A DNA stretch of 64,000 nt, from positions 26,707,392-26,771,391 of the forward strand of contig CM037833.1 in assembly GCA_021234535.1 (NCBI GenBank), given 5' to 3'. Both the position numbers and the translations under genes were made by a program. Of this stretch, positions 35,693 to 46,986 are shown piece after piece. Position 1 is the stretch's first letter; every line of letters begins with the position of its first letter. The notes below the pieces were generated by a model. The model was not told the origin of the DNA, searched no databases, and saw only the letters and a program-made list of their open reading frames with translations. This DNA is from Stichopus chloronotus (taxonomy: Eukaryota; Echinodermata; Holothuroidea; Aspidochirotida; Stichopodidae).

Positions 35693-38600
35693 ACAAGAAT
35701 AGCCTACATTTCACACTTAAACAAAATAAGGCGATTCAATCCTTCAGAATTTGGTCTAAATTACAGTGCATGGAGATTTCATATCAAACAGACCTAAATA
35801 ATTATAAAGTAGATTATACTTTAATTTTAAGTAATCAAACTATGCCCTTTTTTATAAAAAAAAAAAAATAAAGATGTAATTGATTCGATTATTTCACAAT
35901 TTTTCAACAATTATTCAATTTACTGTCAAAGTGAATAATGTGAGCTGTTAATGAGAGAGGGGGGGGGGGGGGTTACGACAGACTATCACGTAGTCGCTGT
36001 CCGATGTATCTTATCAAATCTGTAAATGCAGTTCGCAAGCCTCCCAATCTGGAAATTTAATGGAATTGATAATGAAAACTTTGACATCAAATGGATTCTT
36101 TTGTTTACGGACACTGCATGTTTCGGTGAGTTATTTCTTTTATGTATTATATGGAGCCAACTTAAGTGTTAGACTAGGTAGAACAAGGTTTAGACCTGCT
36201 TCTAATATTTAAAGTGGAACGTTTCAATTCCGAGAAACTGAATTATATCGCTCTGGATTGGTGGAAGTTTTTTGTTTCTGTTCTTTTCTGAACGCGGACA
36301 TGAGTTTCAACAGAAATTTCGTTTAGGCCAACTCGGAAAATCATTTAAAGTGACCGAAGTATAAAGTCCTCAGCCTTTTCTCTTACATCCTATATCACTC
36401 GCGTTGGCTTTTGCTACAAATTGTAAGGTCACTGTGATATGAGTCATAAGATTTTGTCGTTGTTTTCGCTGCACCGGCCAACTAGCGTCAGTGTTGGTTT
36501 GGTCAGTATGATCATACATTCATTTGCCTTAAATCATGAGAATCGTGCCCCAGACGTACGCATTTTTTACTTCGTTTTCAGCAATTTTTGCACAAATTTA
36601 ATGTCTAGTTATGCGAAAGCTGTACTGTATGTCACAGAAAAAAAATGTGTGCTGCCCAAAAAAAATGTGTGCTGCCAATGGGACTTTCAGGTATGGTTCC
36701 CCAGTGTGGGTGAAAAAGGCCTGCACTCACAACTATTTTCAATTTGGGCTTCTTGCTGTCGCGTTGGTTTCTTTTAGGAAAGTTGCAAAGCATAGATGTG
36801 CTACAGTTTACAGTCTGATCTTTAGCGCTGTAAGGCTACTACAAAGTTTCAAACGTGCATTGACATGGCCTTGCATACATCTGTGATACTTTTTTATCAA
36901 ACGTCAGACTCTACCCTGCATGCGAAGTCAATTAAAAAAAACGGCTGTGTGGCGAGGACTAAAGTTTCAACGAAACCCTCCTTCTGGTAAACATTTGCGG
37001 TTTGGTGTCGATAGGCGTCGTTGAAACTTCCAAGAGATTTCGTTGACAAACGCGACCTTTGTGGTGAAAATTTTGTCAACGAACTTTATCATTTGCTTAC
37101 GAATTTTATCTTTTTTTATCGTTTTTTAAATACTTTTAAACGATGGTTATCTTTCAACGAATTTTTTTCAACGGGAGCTAAGCGAAATCAGCACTGTAGT
37201 TCATGTTGTTTTAAAAACAGTTACCCCTAGATCTAACCGTAAGTTTAATAAAATAATGAAGATGTGTCATTGTCTTATTAAAGGAGTCACTGTTTGGTGG
37301 ACTTGTCACATCTTAGCCTACAGTATGCATGCATTGTAGATCTGCTCAGTTGGAATCATGGAATGCAAGCAACTCTGTTGATTCGACTCTGGGTATGAAT
37401 CTGTACAGACTTGATGAAATGTTGTTTCATTGTCTACTCGGTGTGTTCTTTTAGATTGTTTCCATCCTTTGGCTTTTATTATTCTTTCATGTGTGCAAGT
37501 TGGCTCTTTATTTTGCAGAGGAGCGCTGTGGATGGAATTTCATATTTTATTTTGGTCTTCTAAGGGACTGGATTATGTATCATCCACAGTTCCTTCACTT
37601 ATATATTCATACTGTACATACAGTATGAAGTTCTGTAACTTAAAGCAGCAGACAAAAGTTGATGTTGAAAAAAAGGCGTTTAGCGTCAATCTTTCACCTT
37701 TTTCCATGTGATACCAACCCAGGTGGAGAACAACATCTACTATGTGCGACATCTCTTTCAGGAGGATTTTAATCAATTATATAGATCTTGGTTATTATGG
37801 TATCAAAAGAAGATTTATCTTTTTTTTTTGGAGGGGGGATGCTAAAGTAAAATGTTGTCAGAATCAGGTCTTGGTCATGGGAAGTTCCTCTTTTTGGAAA
37901 TTTGACAATTTTGACAAATAGACTGTGGTACATGGTAGTTTTCATAGCTTTTTGCAAAAATTCTTCAAGTGATTATAGCCAGTCCTTTGGTGCACTTCTA
38001 AGTAACAGTCCTACAGCATGTCCTACTTTCATTTGTTAACTGTGGTTACTTTCCTGTAAGTGCACAAGTGTAAAGACCTATTGTAGATTATAGAATTTGA
38101 CTTGGAACTGGTATGTTATTGTAGATTTTCCCAAAGTTCTGCAATTTGGTTGGTGACAGAACAGTCTGTACATTCTGTATACATGATTGAATGCTCATTT
38201 TTTATGCATTGGATGAGAGCCATCAAAGGCATAATGTATTAATTGAGAAGTTATGATCAGGAACACAAATTGTTTGAGTCCGTCCTATTGTGATTTGGTG
38301 TATGCCAGTTTTCAGAGACTATACAGGTTAAAAAAAAGTGACCTCAGAGCTCTGATCATTTAAATAACCTGAATAGGGTTCTTCAATATTAGTTAATAGA
38401 ATATTACCATAGGGACAGCCTGTCACGTGAATTGATTGAACAATGTGGTTGTCACACTGTATGGGTTTTGCTTTGTTTGGAAAGAACCAGGGTATTTGCT
38501 GACTGTTCAGATTTAAATGAGCAAAGTGCTACCGATGAAATTTACCAATAAATTGGTGGAGCCAGACAGTTTAGATGTGGTGGAATAACCCCAACTGGCA

Positions 38601-39420
38601 CACTTAGCAGAGAATTACTATGTTTTACTAATTGCATTTATCACCATAATATGTTTGTGGAATGGGTAGACAGAACTTACCTTTAGTTTGCACTGTCAGT
38701 ATATAGCATTGCTAGTTGCTGATAGTAACCTGCTCTGTATGGAGTCAGGGTGTACAGCAGTATAATTTGAGCAAATCCTCATTCCAAACTTTGGGTAAAA
38801 TCACAAAACCCTGTTAAGTCAGAATGCCAGTTTGATTGCAGTGAAGTTATTTCAAATGGTATTCCCTTTCATGTAATGCATCGTTACTTCATTAGCGTGT
38901 AATATACAGCACATTTTTAACATTTTTGCATTGAAATTCAACCTCCTGCAATGCGCATAGCCTGGTCAGACGCTCACAAATTTAATGTCAATTATGAGTT
39001 TTTAAACTTTTTATCTCAAAGGAATACTTTACACAGAAGTACTGTACTTGTGGTATCAAGGGAGATATATGTTTTGGAAGAAAGCAATTGAAAAGTTAGC
39101 CAATATTACAGTGTGCCAATTTATTGAACCGATCAATGCTGAGTATCATGGGCCCATAGCATGCATTTTCATACAGTACAGTATGTTTGCTCAATTTATT
39201 AATGCTTTTTTCTTCTAATATTTCACAAACCAGATCAGTGTCTCATGAAAATTTCAAATTTGCCTCTGTGGCTTGCTTGCACCATGGTTAAGTTGCTCAT
39301 GTGTTTAAAAGTAAATATGGTACAAGAGCATGCTCAAATTATTTTTGATCCCTTGCCTAATGCAAAAGGAATTTATGCAAGGGTAATGTTGTGTGTACAG
39401 TATGTGTGTGTGTGTCTGTG
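35693..39420. other. Intron or intergenic sequence without a supported gene
   Basis: AT-rich sequence with a G run near 35960-35971 and a region at about 36900-37200 of 'cgttgaaa/ttcaacga' words related to 31.8 and 61.4 kb. A (TG) tract is near 39402-39415. I see no exon I can defend. Confidence 0.4.
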
Positions 39421-39790
39421 ATGCCTTGCTTGGAAGCACGGTATCTCAAGAAGGGTAGCCTTGACTAATCTCATACTTGATTTGTGAGTTGGTCATATTG
39501 AGTAGATGATCCCTGTTGTTTTTGGTCGAGTTCAAAGGTCAGTTGAGGTCATCAGAAGTCAAATTGTGAAACCCTTGCAAACACTGTATAAACACTATAT
39601 CTCAAGAAGCATAAACTTGACTAATGTCTACTTTGTGTGTGGGTTGGCCATTTTAAGTAGATGATCTCTATTTGTGGTAGAGGTCAAAGGTTGTTTGAGG
39701 TCAACAGAGGTCAAAATGTGAAACCTTGTAAACACAATATTTCAAGAAGGATAATCTTGACTAATGTCATACTGTACTTGTCACATGACC
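39420..39790 (+). repeat. AGGTCA-rich tandem units (plus orientation)
   Basis: Two to three units of about 150 bp with 'ctcaagaag', 'cttgactaat', 'gagtagatgatccct', 'aggtcaaaggt' and 'gaggtcaacagaggtcaaa', then 'tgtgaaacc'. They abut the left side of the retrotransposon. The same family is at 1.7-4.9 (inverted), 49.3-49.6 and 57.8-58.7 kb. Confidence 0.65.
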
Positions 39791-39902
39791 ATTGTGTGGC
39801 ACATGTCACAGTCACACAATGGTCAATAAAAGCTTAGTGTAGGCATGCTGTCTCTCCAGAAGGATGAGGTGTTTGAATTTCAAAATTGGTATGTACATGT
39901 TT

Positions 39903-40011
39903 AATTGTATTAGTTCTTTCTATGTGTGCGCACCCCCTGCGCATACAGTTTATTCTGTCTGTAAGTCCAACAACGAGAGTGAGATGCAATTATACTATTT
40001 GCAAACGTACA
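39903..40011 (+). repeat. Fragment of 5' LTR (R/U5 start)
   Basis: These 109 bases match 47018-47126 of the 3' LTR with three substitutions and no gaps; similarity stops abruptly at both ends. The left end corresponds to a point about 32-38 bp after the TATA-like box of the 3' LTR, close to where transcription should start. The right end is the A of the gag ATG at 40011. The U3 part, most of U5, the primer-binding site and the leader are absent. Confidence 0.85.
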
Positions 40012-40907
40012 TGGGGACTGTTCCGAGGAGACCAAGTGCCCCATGGCATGAGAGAAGGGAACCAGTGGCGAAAAACCAAAGGTTGTCACAGGGAATCAGA
40101 GAAAATGACGATCTAGGGGGGATGAGGCCTCCGCAGTATAACCATAATACCAATTCTCCAGGTCACGGTTACACAAAAGTGTCAGCACCACCTTTTGATG
40201 GCTCAGCACCATGGGAAGATTACATAATTCAGTTTGACCTGATTGCCGAACTGAATGGATGGGACGACAGAACGAAGGCATTGCAGCTGGCGGCAAGTCT
40301 CAGGGGTGCGGCTCAGTCCGTACTAGCTGACCTGGATGTGGCAAGGAGGAGGGACTTTGGATCACTCACAGATGCACTGAAACAACGATTCGGGAGAGCT
40401 AACCAGGCGGAGTTGTTTAGAACGTTGCTGCGGACCAGGACCCGACAACAAGGGGAGAGCATTCTGGAGCTGGCTCACGATATACAGAGACTTCTCTCCC
40501 GTGCCTACCCTGATGCCTCCGCTGAAATGAGGGAAACACTGGCCAAGGAGTTTTTCATCGATGCCCTAAGTGACAGCGACACCAGGTGGAAAGTGTACCA
40601 GTCTCGACCAAAGACCCTGGAATTCGCCGTGAGCATCGCAGTCGAACTGGAAGCATTCATGCCGTCAGAGCAAAAGAAACATGCTCAGAAGAAGGTTGCA
40701 GTAAGAACTGTGTCCAAGAAAACCGAAGGACGGACGACAGAAGGTGCGGTGGACGGGCTTAGCAAAATACTGGCGACGGCTATGACAGAAGGGTTTTCTG
40801 AACTCAGCAAACAGATTACCACGTTGCTGAAGGGAAACAAGAAAGCGTCAGGCGAGAACCAGGAGAGGCGGAAGTCCATTTCAAGAGGGAGTGTCCTTCT
40901 CCATTGA
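40011..40907 (+). pseudogene. gag (capsid-type) ORF, C-terminal zinc knuckle broken
   Basis: The likely native start is the ATG at 40011 (MGTVPRRPSAPWHERREP); the open frame extends 49 codons further upstream through the LTR fragment and flank. The central region PPFDGSAPWEDYIIQFDLIA, followed by LQLAASLRGAAQSVLADL and LEFAVSIAVELEAF, is the retrotransposon Gag core that packs element RNA in particles. The frame ends at 40905-40907 in a basic tail. Just before the stop, another frame reads HFKREC, the second half of a CCHC zinc knuckle whose first cysteines are missing, so the nucleic-acid-binding end is deleted and out of frame. The protease region begins about 110 bp further on. Confidence 0.85.
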
Positions 40908-41019
40908 AAGAGGTTAAACGGGTAGATGAGAGAGCGGAGCAGGAAAACGAGAAGAAGTCGGTCTTGTAGGGCAAAGGTCGGCTGGTTCACTTGAAACGCC
41001 CATTAGGTTACCACTGTTC

Positions 41020-42389
41020 AGGAGGAGGTTGCAGTTGGTGGGTGCGAGGGGTTTGCACGTGCAGGGAGAGCTGGAAGGTGTCGAAGTGGATATGCTTGTG
41101 GACACGGGGCTGACCTGACGATAGTGCGAACAGGGTTCTTTGAGAAAATGTCTGGGGAGAAGGCATTGGAGCTCAAGAATGTTACTCTCGACATGGCTGT
41201 AGCAGACCGTAGACCACTTGCGTTCGCTGGATGTGGTAGTTTTCACCTGAAAGTGGGTAGCTTTGCCGTGGAGCATGAAATCTGGGTAGCGGACATTGAT
41301 GTAGACGCACTTCTGGGTTACAACTTTTTGCAGATGTATAACTGTATCATCGATGCTGGTAGGGGACAGCTGACTATCGGAGGTATTCAACAGAACAACA
41401 TCACATATGGAATTGATGGGTGTAGAGTTGTAATAGCCGAGACAGTAGTGATTCCTCCAGAGAGTGAGAAGATGGTATCAGCGAAGATTCTGGGAGCCGA
41501 TGGAATTGTGGCATCTGCTGTAATTGAGTGTAACCAGAAGTTTGCAGAGAAGCATGGTCTGATGATTGCAAAAGTGCTGGTGGACTCTTCGAAGAAACTG
41601 GTACCGTTGAGACTTATGAACCCGTCGAACAGCCCTATTACGCTGTATAAAGGTACAGTTGTTGGCGAGTGCCATGAGGCAGAGCTGCTAGAAGAAAACC
41701 CGTCTGTGGCCTGTAGAGCCTTAGTAGGGAAGAGAAAAGTAGACATCGGATTAACTGCTGACGCTGCTGCACTAGATAAACATTTAGAAGAGCTTGCAGG
41801 CTGGTGTTGTGATGAACTGAATGGGGTGCAGGCCTATGATGTCAGAAAACTCCTTGCAGAGAATGCCGATGTTTTTGCTAGGTCAAAAGAGGACTTAGGA
41901 CGAACTGACCTGGTACAGCACCAGATTATCACGGGAGAGGCGAGACCGATCCGCCAGGCTCCACGAAGCCTCCCGATGCATTGCAAGGGTGAGGCTCAGA
42001 AAGAAGTGGAGAGAATGCTAAGGCATGACATCATCGAACCGTCGTCGAGTGCTTGGGCGTCACCGGTTGTACTGGTGAAGAAGAAAGACGGCTCCACTAG
42101 GTTCTGCGTCGACTACAGAAAGTTGAATAACGTCACCGAGAAGGATTCATACCCCTTGCCCCGAATTGATGACTCCCTAGACACTCTCTCAGGAGCACAG
42201 TGGTTTTCAACACTCGACCTTGCGAGTGGTTACTGGCAGGTCGAAGTTCAAGAAAGCGACAGTCCGAAAACTGCTTTTGTTACTGCAAGTGGTCTCTTCC
42301 TGTTTAAGGTTCTCCCTTTCGGACTTTGTAACGCCCCTGCGACTTTCGAGAGGCTTATGGAGCGGGTGTTAAAAGGATTGCAGTGGTAA
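41020..42389 (+). pseudogene. pol part 1: protease and N-terminal reverse transcriptase
   Basis: From 41020 one frame reads into a retropepsin start (VQGELEGVEVDMLVDTG). At about 41109 one base is missing directly after the catalytic DTG, so the frame shifts and the rest of the protease (LLGYNFLQMYNCIID) and the reverse transcriptase follow in the next frame. The reverse transcriptase shows RFCVDYRKLNNVTEKDSYPL, STLDLASGYWQV and LPFGLCNAPATFERLM, typical of Ty3/gypsy elements. A TAA at 42387-42389 stops the frame a few codons before the YLDD catalytic motif at about 42402. The domain order PR-RT is intact. Confidence 0.92.
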
Positions 42390-42755
42390 ACATGTTTGTT
42401 GTACCTTGATGACGTCATCGTGTACGGAGATTCCTTTGAGAAGGCACTAGAGAGACTAAGTAGTGTTTTTCAGAGACTGCGTGAGGCGAAATTGAAGTTA
42501 AATCCGAAAAAGTGCAACATCTTTCAAAGAAGAGTCAACACCTGGGTCACATTGTCTCTAGCGAGGGAATTGCCCCGGACCCCGAGAAGATCCGGGCTGT
42601 GTTAGAGTGGCCTACACCCTGCTCCACTACAGAGGTGCGTAGTGTTATCGGGCTGTGCTCTTACTATCGTCGGTTTGTTAAGGGATTTTCCCAGATTTGT
42701 GCGCCTTTGTTTCGACTTACGGAAAAAGACAGTACTGTAAATACAGATGGACTGA
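42390..42755 (+). pseudogene. pol part 2: reverse transcriptase palm and thumb, frameshifted
   Basis: After the stop the same frame gives LLYLDDVIVYGDSFEKALE, with the YLDD active-site motif, and LKLNPKKCNIFQ. A frameshift near 42535 moves the continuation (LGHIVSSEGIAPDPEKIRAV and SVIGLCSYYRRFVKGF) into another frame. A second shift near 42745 moves the start of RNase H into the third frame. Each segment is a normal Ty3/gypsy sequence; only the frame is broken. Confidence 0.9.
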
Positions 42756-43413
42756 AGATTGTGAACTTGCTTTCAGAAAGTTAAAACATGTTTTAACATC
42801 AGCGCCTTTATTGGCCTATCCGGCAGAGAAGGGGATGTTCATTCTCGATTGCGACGCCAGTGATTTAGCAATAGGGTCCGTATTGTCACAAGTTTCTGAA
42901 GGCGCTACCCAAGAAAATGTTGTGGCCTATTTCAGCAAGGCATTGTCAAAGACCGAAAGAAACTATTGCGTAACACGCAAAGAGCTGCTGACCGTTGTCT
43001 CATCCATTAAACACTTTCATCATTATCTCTATGGAGCAAAGTTTGTCGTTAGGACTGATCACAATGCTCTAAGGTGGATCACAAATTTTCGAAATCCCGA
43101 GGGACAGCTAGCCCGTTGGCTGGAGACGCTTACTATTTACGACTTTGAAATAAGACACAGAGCGGGAAAACTGCATGGAAACGCCGACGCTCTATCAAGG
43201 AGGTCCTGCAATGACTGCAGACATTGTGATAGATCCGAAGTAAAGTATGCACTCTCTGAGACGCCAAAGATGTCGGACGGGGAAGTGAAACACGCATTTG
43301 TAATCCACGGAGTTGATGGCCAGGATTCTGTTAATGTAGCCCCAGAGAATGCTGGTACCGATTCACAAAGTCAACCCCCTCTTGGTTTCACCGATGGACA
43401 CCAGACGAGCTGA
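42745..43413 (+). pseudogene. pol part 3: RNase H
   Basis: An open frame with the RNase H-like domain of Ty3/gypsy pol: PLLAYPAEKGMFILDCDASD (first catalytic Asp), FSKALSKTERNYCVTRKELL (catalytic Glu in KELL), FHHYLYGAKFVVRTDHNALR (third Asp in TDHNAL), and the usual end FEIRHRAGKLHGNADALSRR. Downstream the frame runs out at 43411-43413 where the integrase linker is out of register. In a working element this domain removes the RNA template and makes the polypurine primer. Confidence 0.92.
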
Positions 43414-44669
43414 GACAGAAGCAACTCGAAGACAACGATATAGCACCCATATTACTCTGGAAAGAAGTGCAGAAGTCATGACCAAATTGGGAACAAGTCA
43501 CAACAAGAAGTCCCGCGTTAAAAAACTACTGGAGCCAATGGGATCGACTCCTTCTTAAAGAGGGAGTACTCTACGGTAGATTCAAGTCAGAAAAAGGGGA
43601 AAGTGAAATACACCAACTAGTTGTCCCGAAAAAGATGCAAGAAGAAGTACTGCAAAAGGCGCATAATCATAGGCTGTCAGGGCATTTGATGTCAAAGAAG
43701 ACTCTTAAACGCATCTGTGAACTGTATTACTAGAGTGGATATCGGAGTCACGTGGAAAATGGTGTAGGAGTTGTGATGCGTGCGCCTCGGGCTAAGGTCC
43801 GAGTAAGAAAGCTAACGCAGAACTAAAACAGTATGGCGCTGGACACGTACTGCAACGTTGCGCAATGGACATCATGGGACCACTTCCGGTGTCAAGTATG
43901 TAGGTTCGGTGTACCGGAAGAACTTCATACTGACCAGGGCCGACAGTTTGAGTCTGATCTCTTTCAACACATGTGTCGACTGTTGGACATTAGAAAGACA
44001 AGAACGACGCCATTCCATCCTCAGTCCGACCGAATGGTGGAGAGGTTCAATCGTACCCTTGAAGACATGCTCTCCGTCGTTGTGAATGAAAACCAGAAAG
44101 ACTGGGATACATGGTTCCCATACCTTATGATGGCCTATCGTTCAGCGGAGCATGAGAGTACTGGATTTTTGCCGGTCGAGGTAATGCTCGGAAGAATGGT
44201 CACCCTCCCTTTAAGTGCGGAACTCCCCAGCCTGCCAGAAGAGACAGACGCCCCGCAGAAACCAACCTCGAAATACGTGCTGGATTTGGAAAACACCCTA
44301 CAACGAATACATGACATTGTTCGGGAGAAACTGAAACTTTCGAGCAACAAACAGAAACGATTTCATGACAGAGGCGCTCACAATCAACGACTGGAGAAGG
44401 GAGACTTCATATGGTTACTGAACACAAAGAGGAAGAAGGGAATTTCCCCAAAACTCCAGAGACGTTGGGAAGGACCTGAGAAAATTCTGAAGAAAATATC
44501 CGACGTAATCTACAGGGTGAAAATGAGCCCCCAGAAAAGGCCCCAAATAATTCACCACAACCGGTTGAAACTTTACACCGGAGACGACCCCCCTCTCTGG
44601 CTGCTGAAGGAGTCGAAAAAAGAAATACCGGAGAAAGACCCCGACCCGCTGTCGGAGTCGCATGCTTGA
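43395..44669 (+). pseudogene. pol part 4: integrase with internal deletion
   Basis: The N-terminal zinc domain is visible in pieces: LKNYWSQWDRLLLKEGVLYG, an HNHRLSGH histidine pair and, in another frame, WCRSCDACA. Stops lie at about 43477, 43731 and 43792. The catalytic core starts at MDIMGPLP (first Asp) but jumps within about a dozen codons to RFGVPEELHTDQGRQF (second Asp); some 35-40 residues normally lying between are missing. The second Asp and the Glu of MVERFNRTL are 35 residues apart, as in active integrases. From 43833 the frame is open to 44669 and ends in a C-terminal module RRWEGPEKILKKISDVIYRV with HHNRLKLY, like the GPY/F module. The integrase could not be active. Confidence 0.9.
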
Positions 44670-45018
44670 CTGAAAGGATGAAGAAGTCTGTTTGTAAATA
44701 TCAAGATCTAGAAAATGGTACCGGTAGTTGGAAAAGAAGGCTAGAAGAAGAAGAAAAAAGAAAGAAGACAAAACATCCTCCATCTGCCCTTCCGCCCGAA
44801 AGAATCCAACATTCATTGTTTAAAAATAAGGAGGTTGACAACGTAACCTTCAGAGGAAAAAAAGTTTACCTAAGGGGCCGTTGTTTAACTTAGTAGAAAA
44901 CGATTCTGTGATAATTTGGTTACTTTGTCGTATCGTTGTCACATCTGTTGCTGCAACCGAAGAACACAAACCTGCTCCAATTCTAGACTTATCTGTTCAG
45001 TGACCTAGTTCTCGCAAA

Positions 45019-45616
45019 ATGTCAAATTTTTACGAAGCCGATTTTAAATGCAAGGAGTGTAAGAGGAGCTAGCCTATCCGAGATGAACCGGCATTTCGTG
45101 GAAAAACACGGAGACGGGAAAAACTTGTTCAAGTGTTTGTCCTGCGATTATTCTTCTAACAAGAATTCGGACGTGGCGCGACACACCACAAACCGGCATA
45201 AAGGACTCGATACCAGGAAGGTCAGTGTAAGGAACACGGACGAGGAACAACCCCCGGGACAGAGCACTTCCCACCATGCATCCCCACCCAGGCGACAACG
45301 ACGCCTACCGGACTGGCCGAGCATTGATGGCGTTGTTGGTTCCCCCTGCAGTGTCAAGGATCTGGAGAGAAACGACTGTGAGAAAAAGCAAAGGGATACC
45401 CCACCTACATCGGAGTGGAGCCCCCTCAAGAGAAGTAACCGGAATAACGAAGGAAACGATGAAGTCGCCAGAAAGGTCATTCGAAAGGCCGTTTTAGACG
45501 CAGAACTCTCCAATCAGGTGGTTGAGGTTCAACATAGAACTCCTAGGGAAAGAGTGTCAACTGTTGTTTTCCCCGATGGTCGCATATTTATACAAGTTTT
45601 GAACCCTGTACATTAG
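45019..45616 (+). pseudogene. Extra post-pol ORF with C2H2 zinc fingers
   Basis: Between pol and the 3' LTR lies an intact 178-codon frame (45083-45616). It begins MNRHFVEKHGD, then a full C2H2 finger FKCLSCDYSSNKNSDVARH with TTNRH (C-x2-C, 12 residues, H-x4-H), then a polar tail rich in Arg, Ser and Pro ending FPDGRIFIQVLNPVH. Upstream at 45019 an ATG opens MSNFYEADFKCKECKRS, the cysteine half of a first finger whose histidine half is MNRHFVEKH. A stop (45070-45072) and a small length change separate the halves. So the ancestral protein had two tandem fingers. Position equals that of env or accessory ORFs in other LTR elements, but no signal peptide or membrane segment is seen. Nucleic-acid binding is inferred. 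Confidence 0.75.
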
Positions 45617-46305
45617 TTATAGTTTCGCGTATTCGGTATGGATTGTAATCCACACACGAACAATTTACCTAGCTTATTTTATTTCCTAGCGAAAACCTAT
45701 TACCTGTGGAAAGAAACTTTATTTTTGCATACTTTACCTGTAGACAGAACCGTTGTTAGTTCTGTACATTTTATCTAAGGAACACGGACGCTTTGTTTTA
45801 TAATCATACCGTTACTTTAATCTGAAGATGATGCAACACACTGAGAAGAAAGCGGATCTGCTCTGAGCAAAGATTTACAACTTTGTGACTCTTCTTCATA
45901 TTCTTATGGAAATGTTTGATTTTCACGTGTTCGTTAGCACATGTTGTTCGTATGTATGGACACATTATAATTTCTCAAGGAAGTGCGTTTTTATGTTTGT
46001 TGTAAAGTGAACACTTCATATTATCTGTGTTAAACGTTTCCTGATTATGTTATTATGTTTTTCTTATCATAAGTTGCTTTTGCTTTTATCTTTTTATTGT
46101 ATATACTGCACATTATATTTCTTTAAGGGGTGAGATCTTGCTGTACGAGCGTAAAGCTGCCATGATACTGTACTGTAGATGTTGATACTTAAAAGTATTT
46201 GGTACACCAAGTATACTGAAGTTACTTCTTGTTTTCTCTTTTTTTTTGCTGCTTTCATTCCTTTTTTCCGATTTTGAGGTAAATGCGAGGACGCATTTGT
46301 AGCTT

Positions 46306-46317
46306 GGGTAGGGGAGG
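46306..46317 (+). promoter_or_regulatory. Polypurine tract
   Basis: GGGTAGGGGAGG directly before the LTR start TGTAGCG at 46318; this is the usual place of the plus-strand primer. Confidence 0.75.
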
Positions 46318-46743
46318 TGTAGCGTAAACCCCTATGTTCTACGGGGCTCTGACCTAGTTAATTTTGCAAACATCCGCCCAGCTGAGCGGTCCTGTTTTGC
46401 ATTTGGGGTCAAACCAGGTGAGATTGTGTAATGTTTTACTTTATGACATTTCCTCGGCTAATGTTTACGTAGAGGGAGTAGCGAGCGGGGACGAGATGCG
46501 ATCTCATTGGTCGTAGCTCACTGTGGGCCTGGGAATGTTTAGTGTTTGTGATTGGTTGAAGCCTTACTGTAGTTAATGTGCGGACATAGGCCTACCGTTC
46601 CTTATTTCCGGGGTATTTAATCAAGAGACCATTGTAAAATTAGTTGGTTGGTCGGGCCGTAATTGTTACAGTCTAAGTTCTTCGGGTTGGGTGCGAAGTG
46701 CCGGAAACTAAGTCCAAAGAAAGGCTACTACGATCGGTGCTGT

Positions 46744-46971
46744 GCCCGACACCTGCCCCGCCCGAGACCTGCGGAGTGCTCAACACTTGCGCTGCCCGAT
46801 CACTGCGCAGCGCAACCCCTGCGCTGCGCAACCACTGCGCCGCACAACCCCTGCGGTGCCCGACACCTGCGCTGCCCGACGCCTGCGCCGCTCAACACTT
46901 GAGCCGCCCGACACCTGCGCCGCCCGACACCTGCACAGTGCCCGATACCTGCGCCGTGCCCGACCGTCGCG
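46744..46971 (+). repeat. GC-rich minisatellite in LTR U3
   Basis: About 15 imperfect units of 14-18 bp of the type CCTGCGCCGCCCGACA. It ends just before the TATA-like box. The open frames over it on both strands are repeat artefacts. It is one of the most GC-rich stretches in the window. Confidence 0.85.
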
Positions 46972-46979
46972 CCAGAGGC

Positions 46980-46986
46980 TATATAT
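46980..46986 (+). promoter_or_regulatory. TATA-like box of the LTR promoter
   Basis: TATATAT 32-38 bp before the point (47018) at which the 5' LTR fragment begins, the distance expected between TATA box and transcription start. Confidence 0.6.

Noticed and set aside
36439..36886. Plus-strand frames of 91-112 codons
   Set aside because: No domain, no consistent splice sites, and repeated 'aaaaaatgtgtgctgcc' words; probably chance.
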